Of a stretch of 64,000 nt of DNA, positions 56,523-64,000 are shown piece by piece. The notes beneath the pieces are model-generated. The model did no database searches, had not been told where the DNA came from, and saw nothing but the letters and a program-made list of their open reading frames with translations. The DNA is from Streptomyces sclerotialus (GTDB lineage Bacteria > Actinomycetota > Actinomycetes > Streptomycetales > Streptomycetaceae). The first letter of the stretch is position 1; every line of letters starts with the position of its first letter. The stretch lies in NCBI RefSeq assembly GCF_040907265.1, contig NZ_JBFOHP010000002.1, positions 6,014,001 to 6,078,000 of the forward strand. The letters run 5' to 3'. A program made the translations under genes and the position numbers.

Positions 56523-57965
56523 GTGGCCTTGATCCAGCCTCCGCCGATGGCACCGCCGCTGGCCCATGAGCAGATCCTGCGGAGGCAGTCGCTCCGCGAA
56601 TCCGCCGCCCGTACGTACGCGCGTTCGCTGCCCGTCGTCCCGGTCCGCGCCCGCGGGCTGACGATCGAGGGCGCGGACGGCCGCCGCTACCTCGACTGCC
56701 TCTCCGGTGCCGGCACCCTGGCACTGGGGCACAACCACCCCGTCGTACTGGAAGCGATCCGTGCCGTCCTGGACTCCGGCGCCCCGCTGCACGTCCTGGA
56801 TCTCGCGACCCCGGTGAAGGACGCCTTCACCACCGAGCTGTTCGCCACCCTGCCCAGGGAGCTGGCCGAGCACGGGAAGGTGCAGTTCTGCGGCCCGGCG
56901 GGCACGGACGCCGTCGAGGCCGCGCTGACGCTCGTACGGACCGCGACCGGCCGCGGCGGTCTGATGGCGTTCTCCGGCGCGTACCACGGCATGACGGCGG
57001 GGGCGCTCGCCGCATCCGGGGGCGCGCGGGACACCTCAGTGACCCGCCTCCCGTATCCGTACGCCTACCGCTGCCCCTTCGGGACCGGCGGACGCGGCGC
57101 AGGAGAGGGAGCCGACGGGCGCTCCGCAGAGGAAGCCGCCGAGCACGGCGCCGAACTGGCCGCCCGCTGGGCGGAGAACGCCCTCGCCGATCCCAAGAGC
57201 GGCGTGCCGCGCCCGGCAGGCATGATCGTGGAGCCCGTGCAGGGCGAGGGCGGCGTGATCCCCGCGCCCGACAGCTGGCTGCGCCGGATGCGCGAGATCA
57301 CCGCGGCGCACGACGTCCCGCTCATCGTCGACGAGGTGCAGACCGGAGTCGGCCGTACCGGCGCCTTCTGGGCCGTCGACCACAGCGGCATCGTCCCGGA
57401 CGTCCTCGTCCTCTCCAAGGCCATCGGCGGCAGCCTCCCGCTCGCGGTGATCGTGTACCGCGAGGAGCTGGACACCTGGCGCCCCGGCGCGCACGCCGGC
57501 ACCTTCCGCGGCAACCAGCTCGCGATGGCGGCAGGCGCCGCGACGCTCGCGTACGTACGCGAGAACGGCCTCGCCGCCCACGCCGCCGAGCTGGGCGCAC
57601 GGATGCTCGCCCGGTTGCGCGGCCTGGCCGCGCACCACGACTGCATCGGCGACGTCCGTGGCCGCGGCCTGATGCTCGGCGTGGAACTGGTCGACCCGGA
57701 GGGGCCCGTGGGCGCCGACGGAGCCCCGCCGCCCGCCTCCCAGCTGGCCGCCGAGGTCCAGCAGCAGTGCCTCGACCGCGGACTGATCGTGGAGCTGGGC
57801 GGCCGCGGCGCCGCCGTCGTCCGCCTGCTCCCGCCGCTCACCCTCACCGACGAACAGGCCGACGCCGTACTCGACCGCCTCGCCGACGCCATCGCGGCGG
57901 CGGTCAGCGCCACCCCCGGACCGACGGGTTCCCCACTCCCCACGATGCGAGGCACCACCCCATGA
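56523..57965 (+). CDS. dat: 2,4-Diaminobutyrate aminotransferase
   Basis: 480 residues, class III PLP aminotransferase. The PLP Lys is in VLSKAIGGSLPL; LIVDEVQTGVGRTGAFWA and GTFRGNQLAMAA are typical. Makes L-2,4-diaminobutyrate from aspartate semialdehyde and glutamate, as in siderophore or ectoine pathways; the siderophore context decides here. The GTG at 56523 follows AGGAGG by 11 bases; over 200 upstream codons in the open frame are antisense to the protease and not real. The TGA overlaps the next ATG. Confidence 0.9.
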   Translation: MALIQPPPMAPPLAHEQILRRQSLRESAARTYARSLPVVPVRARGLTIEGADGRRYLDCLSGAGTLALGHNHPVVLEAIRAVLDSGAPLHVLDLATPVKDAFTTELFATLPRELAEHGKVQFCGPAGTDAVEAALTLVRTATGRGGLMAFSGAYHGMTAGALAASGGARDTSVTRLPYPYAYRCPFGTGGRGAGEGADGRSAEEAAEHGAELAARWAENALADPKSGVPRPAGMIVEPVQGEGGVIPAPDSWLRRMREITAAHDVPLIVDEVQTGVGRTGAFWAVDHSGIVPDVLVLSKAIGGSLPLAVIVYREELDTWRPGAHAGTFRGNQLAMAAGAATLAYVRENGLAAHAAELGARMLARLRGLAAHHDCIGDVRGRGLMLGVELVDPEGPVGADGAPPPASQLAAEVQQQCLDRGLIVELGGRGAAVVRLLPPLTLTDEQADAVLDRLADAIAAAVSATPGPTGSPLPTMRGTTP

Positions 57966-60373
57966 CCGAACGCCTTGGCCCCGCGACGAACGGGCCGGCC
58001 GGCCCCTCTCCGGACGCTGCCCCCGCGGCGGGCACCCCGGCGGACGAAACGCACGCGACACAGCCCCCGGCGGAGGGCCCGGACGCGGCGGCGTCCTCGG
58101 CGGAAGCGTCCGCCACGGCCCCTTCCGCCGAGTCGCCGGAGGCCTCGCCTTCCGCTGAATCGTCGGAGGCCTCGCCGGCCGCCGCTTCAGCGGCTACCCC
58201 GCAGGGCGGCAGTGAGGTGGCCGGCCCCGACCGGGAGGCGGAGCCGTCGCCCGACGTACGACACGACGCCGATGACAGCGCTGGTACGGCGTCCGGTGCG
58301 CCGGCCGCCGACGAACCCAGCGTCCCGCGTCAGGCACGGCGTATCGGCCATGTGTGCGAGGCGGGCCTGCCGGCGGAAGGCGGCGGGGTGTCGGTCGACA
58401 CCGTCGAGGCCGGACCCGCTACGCGTCTCGCAGCGGCTGCCGTGGCGGGGCCCGACCCCTTGGATCACCCCGACCCGGCCAGGGCCGCGGACGCCGCGGG
58501 CACCGAGAACCTCCTCCGCTGCTGGGTCCGGGAGACCGGCATCCCGCGTCCGGCCGGCGCACACCTGCGCCTCCCGCTCGACGCCAGCGGCACCGCCCTC
58601 CGCGTCCCCGTCCGTTACTGGTCGGCCACCGGCTGCCACCGCTTCGGCCCGCCCGTACTGGAACAGGCCCCGGCAGGCGCCCCGCCCCTCGACGCCGTCA
58701 CCCTCGCCGCCCTGTTGCGCCGCGAGGCGACGGTGGGCGGAGCGGTGGACGGGACGGCGCCGACGGCGCCGTGGGAGACACCGGCCGCCGACCGGCCCGC
58801 GGTGAACGGTGTGAGCGCGCACGTACCGGCGCCAAGTGGCATGCCGGCGCACGGACCGGCGCGCAGGAACGGAGCAGCCCCCGCACACGGCCGCACCACC
58901 GCCTCCCGGGAGAAGGACATCTCCGCCGAGGACGCCGCCGAGCTGATCGGCCGGGTGGCCAACTCCGTACGGTGCACCGCCGTCATCCTCGCCGAGCGGC
59001 GGTCCAGCGCCGCGTCCCCGCACCGCGACCGCTTCCTCGAAGGCGAGCAGTCACTGATCCTGGGCCACCCGCTGCACCCCACCCCGAAGAGCCGCGAAGG
59101 CCTCTCGGAAGGGGAGATCCACGCGTACTCCCCGGAGCTGCGCGGCTCCTTCCCGCTGCACTGGCTGGCCGTGCACCGCTCCGTGCTGGCCACGGACTCC
59201 GCCTGGACCGCCCGCGGCCGCACCGTGCCGGCCGACCACCTCACCGCCGGCCTCGCTGGCGACGGCCTCACGCTCCCGGCCGATACGGCCGCATTGCCGC
59301 TGCACCCCTGGCAGGCCCGCGAGGTACGGCACCGTCCCGAGGTCGCCACGCTCCTGGACGCCGGCCTGCTGCACGACCTCGGACAGCACGGCGCGCACTG
59401 GCACCCCACCTCCTCCGTACGCACCGTCCACCGCCCCGGCGCGGACGCCATGCTCAAGCTCTCCGTCGGGCTCCGGATCACCAACTCCCGCCGGGAGAAC
59501 CTCCGTAAGGAGCTGCAGCGCGGCGTCGAGGTCCACCGCCTCCTCCGCAGCGGCCTCGCCGAGGAGTGGCGCGCGGCGCACCCGGGCTTCGACATCGTCC
59601 GCGACCCGGCCTGGCTCGCCGTCACCGGCACCGACGGCACCCCCGTACGCGGCCTCGACGTCATCCTCCGTCACAACCCCTTCGGCCCGGACCACGACGC
59701 CGTGTGCCTCGCCGGGCTCACCTCCCCGCGGCCCTGGCCGGGCCACGACGGCATGCGCTCCCGCCTCGCCGATCTCATCGGCACGCTGACCGCGCGTACC
59801 GGGCGGCCCACCGGAGCCGTCGCCGCCGAGTGGTTCCTGCGCTACCTCCACACCGTCGTCCGCCCCGTCCTCTGGCTGGACGGCACCGCGGGCGTGGCCC
59901 TGGAGGCGCACCAGCAGAACACCCTCGTCCTGCTCGACGCGGACGGCTGGCCGGCGGGCGGCCGGTACCGCGACAACCAGGGCTACTACTTCCGCGAGTC
60001 GCACCGCGCCGAACTGGACCGGCGGCTGCCCGGCATCGGCGTCGAGAGCGACACGTTCGTCCCCGACGGTGTCACCGACGAGCGGTTCGCCTACTACCTC
60101 GGCATCAACAACGTCCTCGGCCTGATCGGCGCGTTCGGCGCCCAGCAGCTCGCGGACGAAGGCGTGCTCCTCGCGGCGTTCCGGCGCTTCCTGGCCGGAG
60201 CCGCCGCCGAGCCGGCGGCGCACCGCTCGCCGCTGCCCGAACACCTCCTCGCCACCCCGGCCCTGCGGTGCAAGGCCAACCTCCTCACCCGGCTGCACGG
60301 CCTGGACGAACTCGTCGGCCCGGTCGACACCCAGTCCGTCTACGTCACCATCCCCAACCCCCTCGCCACGTGA
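57962..60373 (+). CDS. IucA/IucC-family siderophore synthetase with long N-terminal extension
   Basis: 803 residues, against about 600 for the family. NIS synthetases adenylate a carboxylate (often citrate) and couple it to an amine. Motifs: GEQSLILGHPLHPTPKSREG near residue 360, LPLHPWQ, TSSVRTV, KLSVGLRITNSRREN, HQQNTLVLLD, RDNQGYYFRES, and the C-terminal FhuF-like region. The first 150 residues are Ala/Ser/Glu/Pro repeats (AESPEASPSAESSEASPAA) and about 60 more low-complexity residues interrupt the N-lobe. ATG overlaps the aminotransferase stop (ATGA). Confidence 0.92.
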   Translation: MTERLGPATNGPAGPSPDAAPAAGTPADETHATQPPAEGPDAAASSAEASATAPSAESPEASPSAESSEASPAAASAATPQGGSEVAGPDREAEPSPDVRHDADDSAGTASGAPAADEPSVPRQARRIGHVCEAGLPAEGGGVSVDTVEAGPATRLAAAAVAGPDPLDHPDPARAADAAGTENLLRCWVRETGIPRPAGAHLRLPLDASGTALRVPVRYWSATGCHRFGPPVLEQAPAGAPPLDAVTLAALLRREATVGGAVDGTAPTAPWETPAADRPAVNGVSAHVPAPSGMPAHGPARRNGAAPAHGRTTASREKDISAEDAAELIGRVANSVRCTAVILAERRSSAASPHRDRFLEGEQSLILGHPLHPTPKSREGLSEGEIHAYSPELRGSFPLHWLAVHRSVLATDSAWTARGRTVPADHLTAGLAGDGLTLPADTAALPLHPWQAREVRHRPEVATLLDAGLLHDLGQHGAHWHPTSSVRTVHRPGADAMLKLSVGLRITNSRRENLRKELQRGVEVHRLLRSGLAEEWRAAHPGFDIVRDPAWLAVTGTDGTPVRGLDVILRHNPFGPDHDAVCLAGLTSPRPWPGHDGMRSRLADLIGTLTARTGRPTGAVAAEWFLRYLHTVVRPVLWLDGTAGVALEAHQQNTLVLLDADGWPAGGRYRDNQGYYFRESHRAELDRRLPGIGVESDTFVPDGVTDERFAYYLGINNVLGLIGAFGAQQLADEGVLLAAFRRFLAGAAAEPAAHRSPLPEHLLATPALRCKANLLTRLHGLDELVGPVDTQSVYVTIPNPLAT

Positions 60374-60426
60374 CCCCCGAGGCCACTGATCCGTGTCCCT
60401 CCGAGGCCACGAGAGGAGCACTCGCC

Positions 60427-61515
60427 GTGCCCCCTGCCGAACCGCCTTCCGCCACGGCGCCTGCCACGGCTCCCGCCGCCGGCACGGCGTCTGCCACGGC
60501 TCCCGCCGCCACGGCGTCTGCCACGGCTTCCGCCACTGCCGTGGCTCCCGCCACTGTCACGGCTTCCGATACCGTCACGGCGCCTGCCACCGTCACGGCG
60601 CCTGCCACCGTCACGGCGCCTGCCACCGCCACGGCGCCTGCCACCGCCACGGCTCCCGTCATCAGGCCTGTGCCGCGTCCCGCAGCCGGCGGTGGGCCTG
60701 CGGCCGACCCGGCCCCGGGGGAGGCCCCGCCCGACGCCGACCACGTGCTCGGCGAGGCCGCTCCCGCCTCGGGGGACGTGCTCGGCGAGGCCGCTCCCGC
60801 CCCGGGGGACGTGCTCGGCGAGGCCGCCTCCGCCCCCGGTGACGTGCTCGGCGACACCCTCGACCTCAAGCTGCCCCCCGAGCTCGCTGCCCTGGGGGCC
60901 GAGGACACCGAGCCGCGGCTGTCGCCCGGTGACCCGGCGGCCGGCCCGCTCCTCGACGGACTCGCCGGGTGGGGGCCCGCCGAGACAGCGGCCGGTACCT
61001 TCCAGCTCGTACCGGTCCGGCTGGAGCGCGACCTCGCGCTGATCTCCGGCTGGATGAACGACCCCGCCGTGGCCGCTTTCTGGGAGCTGGCGGGACCGCC
61101 CGGCAGGACCGCCGCCCACCTGCGCGCCCAGCTGGACGGCGACGGCCGCAGCGTGCCCTGCCTGGGCGTGCTGGCGGGCGTCCCCATGAGCTACTGGGAG
61201 ATCTACCGCGCCGACCTCGACCCGCTCGCCCGCCACTACCCGGCCCGCCCGCACGACACCGGCATCCACCTCCTCATCGGGGGCGTCGCCGACCGCGGCC
61301 GCGGCCTGGGCACGTCCCTGCTGCGGGCCACCGCCGACCTCATCCTGGACCACCGCCCCCGGTGCGACCGGATCGTGGCCGAACCCGACCTGCGCAACAC
61401 CCCCTCCGTAGCAGCCTTCCTCAGCGCCGGCTTCCGCTTCGCCGCGGAGACCGACCTGCCCGACAAGCGCGCCGCCCTGATGATCCGCGACCGCGCACTG
61501 CGCACCGTCCTGTGA
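60427..61515 (+). CDS. Siderophore GNAT acyltransferase (IucB/AlcB-like) with repetitive N-terminus
   Basis: 362 residues, of which only the last 190 are enzyme: LVPVRLERDLALISGWMNDP, FWELAGP, YWEIYRAD, DTGIHLLIGG, RGLGTSLLRA and EPDLRNTPSVAAFLSAGF match N-acyltransferases that acylate siderophore amines or hydroxylamines. The first 170 residues are Ala/Thr/Pro repeats followed by a 12/11-residue GEAAPA.GDVL repeat. GTG at 60427 follows GAGAGGAG by 8 bases; a GTG at 60370 that overlaps the upstream stop is the alternative. Confidence 0.87.
   Translation: MPPAEPPSATAPATAPAAGTASATAPAATASATASATAVAPATVTASDTVTAPATVTAPATVTAPATATAPATATAPVIRPVPRPAAGGGPAADPAPGEAPPDADHVLGEAAPASGDVLGEAAPAPGDVLGEAASAPGDVLGDTLDLKLPPELAALGAEDTEPRLSPGDPAAGPLLDGLAGWGPAETAAGTFQLVPVRLERDLALISGWMNDPAVAAFWELAGPPGRTAAHLRAQLDGDGRSVPCLGVLAGVPMSYWEIYRADLDPLARHYPARPHDTGIHLLIGGVADRGRGLGTSLLRATADLILDHRPRCDRIVAEPDLRNTPSVAAFLSAGFRFAAETDLPDKRAALMIRDRALRTVL
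60580..60651 (+). repeat. Four tandem 18-bp repeats in the acyltransferase gene
   Basis: Units start at 60580, 60598, 60616 and 60634, each encoding APATVT or APATAT. More degenerate copies extend about 100 bases upstream. In frame. Confidence 0.88.
60742..60855 (+). repeat. 33-bp tandem repeat (3.4 copies) in the acyltransferase gene
   Basis: Units start at 60742, 60775 and 60808 with a partial copy at 60841. Each encodes 11 residues close to DVLGEAAPAPG. In frame, immediately before the catalytic domain. Confidence 0.88.
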
Positions 61516-61603
61516 CCCGCCACCGGCCCCGGACCCCGGCCAGCTCCGGTCACGGCACCCCCGTATCCGCTCCCTCCGTCAACGACCCGCTGCGAATTCC
61601 CTT

Positions 61604-63502
61604 ATGCCGCTCACCCCGAGCACCGAGGAGCCAGCCTTGTCATCGTCCGCCCGGCCCGCCCATACCACCGGCCCCACCGACCCGACGGGCGCCTCAGGCC
61701 TGACGGGCGCCACCGCCCCGTCCGGCCCGCCCCGCCCGTCCGCCTCGGCCGGCCCGTCCGACGCCGCCTGGCAGCACGCCGCCCGCCGCCTCCTCGCCAA
61801 GACCCTCGCGGAACTGGCGTACGAGGAGGTCATCACCCCCGAGCCGGACGGCACCGCCCCCTGCGGCACCCCGCGCTACCGCCTTCCCCTCACCCCCGAC
61901 GTCACTTACCGCTTCCACGCCCGCCGCGGCGCGTACGGACACTGGCGCGTCGACCCGGACTCGCTCACGCCCACCGGCGACCCCTTGCATTTCCTCTTCC
62001 ACGCCCACGACACCGTCCTGGGCCTGAGCGGTGACACCACCGGCCACCTCATCCGTGAACTGACCGCCACCCTTGCCGCCGACACCCGCCTGGACGCCAC
62101 CGCCCTCACCGCCGCCGAGCTGGCCGACCTGGACTACGCGGCCCTCGAAGGCCACCAGACGGGACACCCCTGGCTGATCGCCAACAAGGGACGGCTCGGT
62201 TTCTCCGCCGCCGACGCCGAACGCTGGGCCCCCGAAGCCCGCACCCCCTGCCGGCTGCCCTGGATCGCCGCCCACCGCGACCTCGCCCGCTACCGCGGCA
62301 CGGGCCCGCTGGCCACCCCCGACCGCCTCTACTCCGAAGAACTCACCCCCGACCTCCGCGACACCTTCGCCCGCACCCTCACCGGCCAGGGCCTCGACCC
62401 CGCCGACTACCTCTACCTCCCCGTCCACCCCTGGCAGTGGGACGAGACCATCGCCCCGCTGTACGCCCCTCACATCGCCGGCAAATTCATCGTCCCACTC
62501 ACCACTGACAACGACCTCCGGTTGCCGCAGCAGTCCATCCGGACCTTCCTCAACACCAGCCGCCCGCACGCCCGCACAGTCAAGCTCCCGCTGTCCGTCC
62601 TCAACACCCTCGTCTGGCGCGGCCTGCCCACCGAACGCACCCTCGCAGCCCCCGCCGTCACCGCCTGGGTCCAGGGCGTGCGCGACGCCGACCCGTTCCT
62701 CCGCGACGAGACCCGAGTGATCCTCCTCGGCGAGACCGCGTCCGTCACCGTCGAGCACCCCCTGTACGACCGCATCCCCGGCGTCCCGTACCAGTACAAG
62801 GAGCTCCTCGGCTGCATCTGGCGCGAGCCGATCCACCCGCTGCTCGACCCGGGCGAGCGTGCCCGCACCCTCGCCTCGCTGCTCCAGACCGACCGGGACG
62901 GCCGCGCCCTCACCGCCGAGCTGGTCCACCGTTCCGGACTCGCGCCGCACATCTGGCTGCGCCACCTCTTCGCCGCCCTGCTGCCGCCGCTGCTGCACTT
63001 CCTCTACCAGTACGGCACCGTCTTCTCCCCGCACGGCGAGAACGCGATCGTCTGTTTCGACGCGCAGGACGTTCCCACCCGCCTCGCGGTCAAGGACTTC
63101 GTCGACGACGTCAACACCACCGACGGCCCGCTGCCGGAACTGGCCGCCATGCCCGCGGACGTACGCGAGATCCTGCTCACCGAACCGCCCGCCTTCCTGA
63201 CGCAGTTCATCCATTCCGGGCTGTTCGTCGGCGTGTTCCGTTATCTGGCGCCGCTGTGCGAGGAACAACTGGGCGTACCCGAGGGCGACTTCTGGTCACT
63301 CGTGCGGGCCGAGATCCTGCGCCACCACGAGCGCTTCCCGCACCTCAAGGAGCGCCATGCCATGTTCGACCTGCTCACGCCGGAGATCGAACGGCTCTGC
63401 CTCAACCGCAACCGTCTCCACCTGGACGGTTACCGTGATCGCCCGCACCGCCCGCACGCCGCCGTACACGGCATGATCCCGAATCCGCTGTACGCCCCCT
63501 GA
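61604..63502 (+). CDS. Second IucA/IucC-family siderophore synthetase
   Basis: 632 residues, near normal family length after a 50-residue Ser/Thr/Pro/Gly N-terminus. Motifs: LEGHQTGHPWLIANKGRLGF, YLPVHPWQWDE, QQSIRTFLNTSRPHARTVKL, YQYKELLG, SPHGENAIVCFD, KDFVDD. Presumably catalyses the second amide bond after the first synthetase. The ATG at 61604 has no ribosome binding site; a TTG at 61637 lies 6 bases after GAGGAG and could be the true start. Last gene of the operon, 88 bases after the acyltransferase. Confidence 0.92.
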   Translation: MPLTPSTEEPALSSSARPAHTTGPTDPTGASGLTGATAPSGPPRPSASAGPSDAAWQHAARRLLAKTLAELAYEEVITPEPDGTAPCGTPRYRLPLTPDVTYRFHARRGAYGHWRVDPDSLTPTGDPLHFLFHAHDTVLGLSGDTTGHLIRELTATLAADTRLDATALTAAELADLDYAALEGHQTGHPWLIANKGRLGFSAADAERWAPEARTPCRLPWIAAHRDLARYRGTGPLATPDRLYSEELTPDLRDTFARTLTGQGLDPADYLYLPVHPWQWDETIAPLYAPHIAGKFIVPLTTDNDLRLPQQSIRTFLNTSRPHARTVKLPLSVLNTLVWRGLPTERTLAAPAVTAWVQGVRDADPFLRDETRVILLGETASVTVEHPLYDRIPGVPYQYKELLGCIWREPIHPLLDPGERARTLASLLQTDRDGRALTAELVHRSGLAPHIWLRHLFAALLPPLLHFLYQYGTVFSPHGENAIVCFDAQDVPTRLAVKDFVDDVNTTDGPLPELAAMPADVREILLTEPPAFLTQFIHSGLFVGVFRYLAPLCEEQLGVPEGDFWSLVRAEILRHHERFPHLKERHAMFDLLTPEIERLCLNRNRLHLDGYRDRPHRPHAAVHGMIPNPLYAP

Positions 63503-63577
63503 CACGACCGTGCGACCGGCCACGGGGCGGCCGGGACCGGGCGGAGTGTCAGTGGGCCCGCGTAGGCTGGCACCGCT

Positions 63578-64000
63578 ATGACGAAGCCCTCCCTCCCCGA
63601 ACTGCTCCATGCCGCCGTCACCGCCGTCGGCGGCACCGAGCGCCCCGGCCAGGTCGCCATGGCCGAGGCGGTCGCCGAGGCCGTCGACGACGGCACCCAC
63701 CTGCTCGCCCAGGCCGGCACCGGCACCGGAAAGTCCCTCGGCTATCTGGTGCCGGCGCTGGCACACGGTGAGCGAGTGGTGATCGCCACGGCCACCCTGG
63801 CGCTCCAGCGCCAGCTGGTCGAGCGCGACCTGCCGCGTACGGTCGACGCGCTGCATCCGCAGCTGCGCCGCCGCCCGCAGTTCGCCATGCTCAAGGGCCG
63901 GTCGAACTATCTCTGCCTGCACCGCCTGCACGAGGGCGTGCCGCAGGACGAGGAGGAGGGCCTGTTCGACCCCTTCGAGCAGGCCACGGCCACCAGCAAG
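63578..64000 (+). CDS. dinG: DinG-type ATP-dependent DNA helicase (3' end outside window)
   Basis: The first 141 codons: MTKPSLPELLHAAVTAVGGT, RPGQVAMAEAV, Walker A LLAQAGTGTGKSLGYLVPAL, IATATLALQRQL and LKGRSNYLC, where the Cys starts the XPD/DinG iron-sulfur site. A 5'-to-3' helicase resolving D-loops, R-loops or quadruplexes. TAGGCT at 63563-63568 ends 9 bases before the ATG, so the 5' leader is very short. Confidence 0.93.
   Translation, partial: MTKPSLPELLHAAVTAVGGTERPGQVAMAEAVAEAVDDGTHLLAQAGTGTGKSLGYLVPALAHGERVVIATATLALQRQLVERDLPRTVDALHPQLRRRPQFAMLKGRSNYLCLHRLHEGVPQDEEEGLFDPFEQATATSK

Noticed and set aside
60580..60855. Tandem repeats considered as a CRISPR array
   Set aside because: Repeats are directly adjacent with no unique spacers, are in frame, and lie inside the acyltransferase coding sequence.

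Overview
This is about 64 kb of high-GC actinobacterial chromosome, almost certainly Streptomyces. The signs are strong G/C bias at third codon positions, many GTG starts, ATGA/GTGA stop-start overlaps, and a gene order (osaAB, ftsK, rimO, pgsA, cinA, clgR, dps ... recA, recX ... gluABCD ... miaB, miaA, dapF, rshA, hflX ... dinG) that I recall from the conserved core of Streptomyces chromosomes. I see no tRNA, rRNA, insertion sequence, prophage or CRISPR array. The first gene (osaA-like) and the last (dinG) are cut by the window ends.

Layout. 1-2.8 kb: a hybrid histidine kinase and its partner regulator (osmoadaptation family). 3-11.5 kb: FtsK translocase, a RodZ-like HTH membrane protein, the overlapping rimO-pgsA-cinA genes, clgR, a Dps ferritin and a small membrane protein. 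11.6-17.3 kb (minus): Nei-type DNA glycosylase and the giant helicase Lhr. 17.4-19.5 kb: AraC regulator with the AzlCD amino-acid exporter. 19.6-23.9 kb: an MFS carrier coupled to an alkylsulfatase-like metallo-beta-lactamase, divergent from a PucR regulator. 24.8-28.6 kb: DUF3046, an AI-2E family permease, recA under a LexA-type box, and recX. 28.8-30.2 kb (minus): rhodanese and cysteine dioxygenase behind a 28-codon Cys-containing leader peptide. 30-32.3 kb (minus): an FAD monooxygenase that looks frameshifted near its 3' end. 32.7-36.1 kb (minus): glutamate ABC importer gluABCD. 36.5-39.6 kb: an OmpR-type two-component system convergent with a TAXI-type binding protein. 39.8-43 kb: MarR regulator overlapping a FUSC efflux protein. 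43-54.8 kb: housekeeping genes miaB, an LigB-like protein, a small antitoxin-like protein, miaA, dapF, rshA, an M1 peptidase and hflX. 54.9-56.2 kb (minus): a trypsin-fold lipoprotein. 56.5-63.5 kb: an NRPS-independent siderophore operon (2,4-diaminobutyrate aminotransferase, IucA/IucC synthetase, acyltransferase, second IucA/IucC synthetase). 63.6 kb onward: dinG.

How the parts work together. DNA maintenance is concentrated here (FtsK, Nei, Lhr, RecA, RecX, DinG), as are translation-linked modifications and stress control (RimO, MiaA/MiaB, HflX, RshA, ClgR). The accessory parts of most interest are the siderophore operon, whose proteins carry long Ala/Pro/Thr-rich repeat N-termini and which lacks the usual monooxygenase and decarboxylase; the apparently leaderless Cys leader peptide controlling sulfur-oxidation genes; the MFS/alkylsulfatase/PucR module; and the TAXI receptor without a permease beside a two-component system. 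Start sites were moved from the longest open frame wherever a ribosome binding site, family N-terminus or stop-start overlap indicated it.
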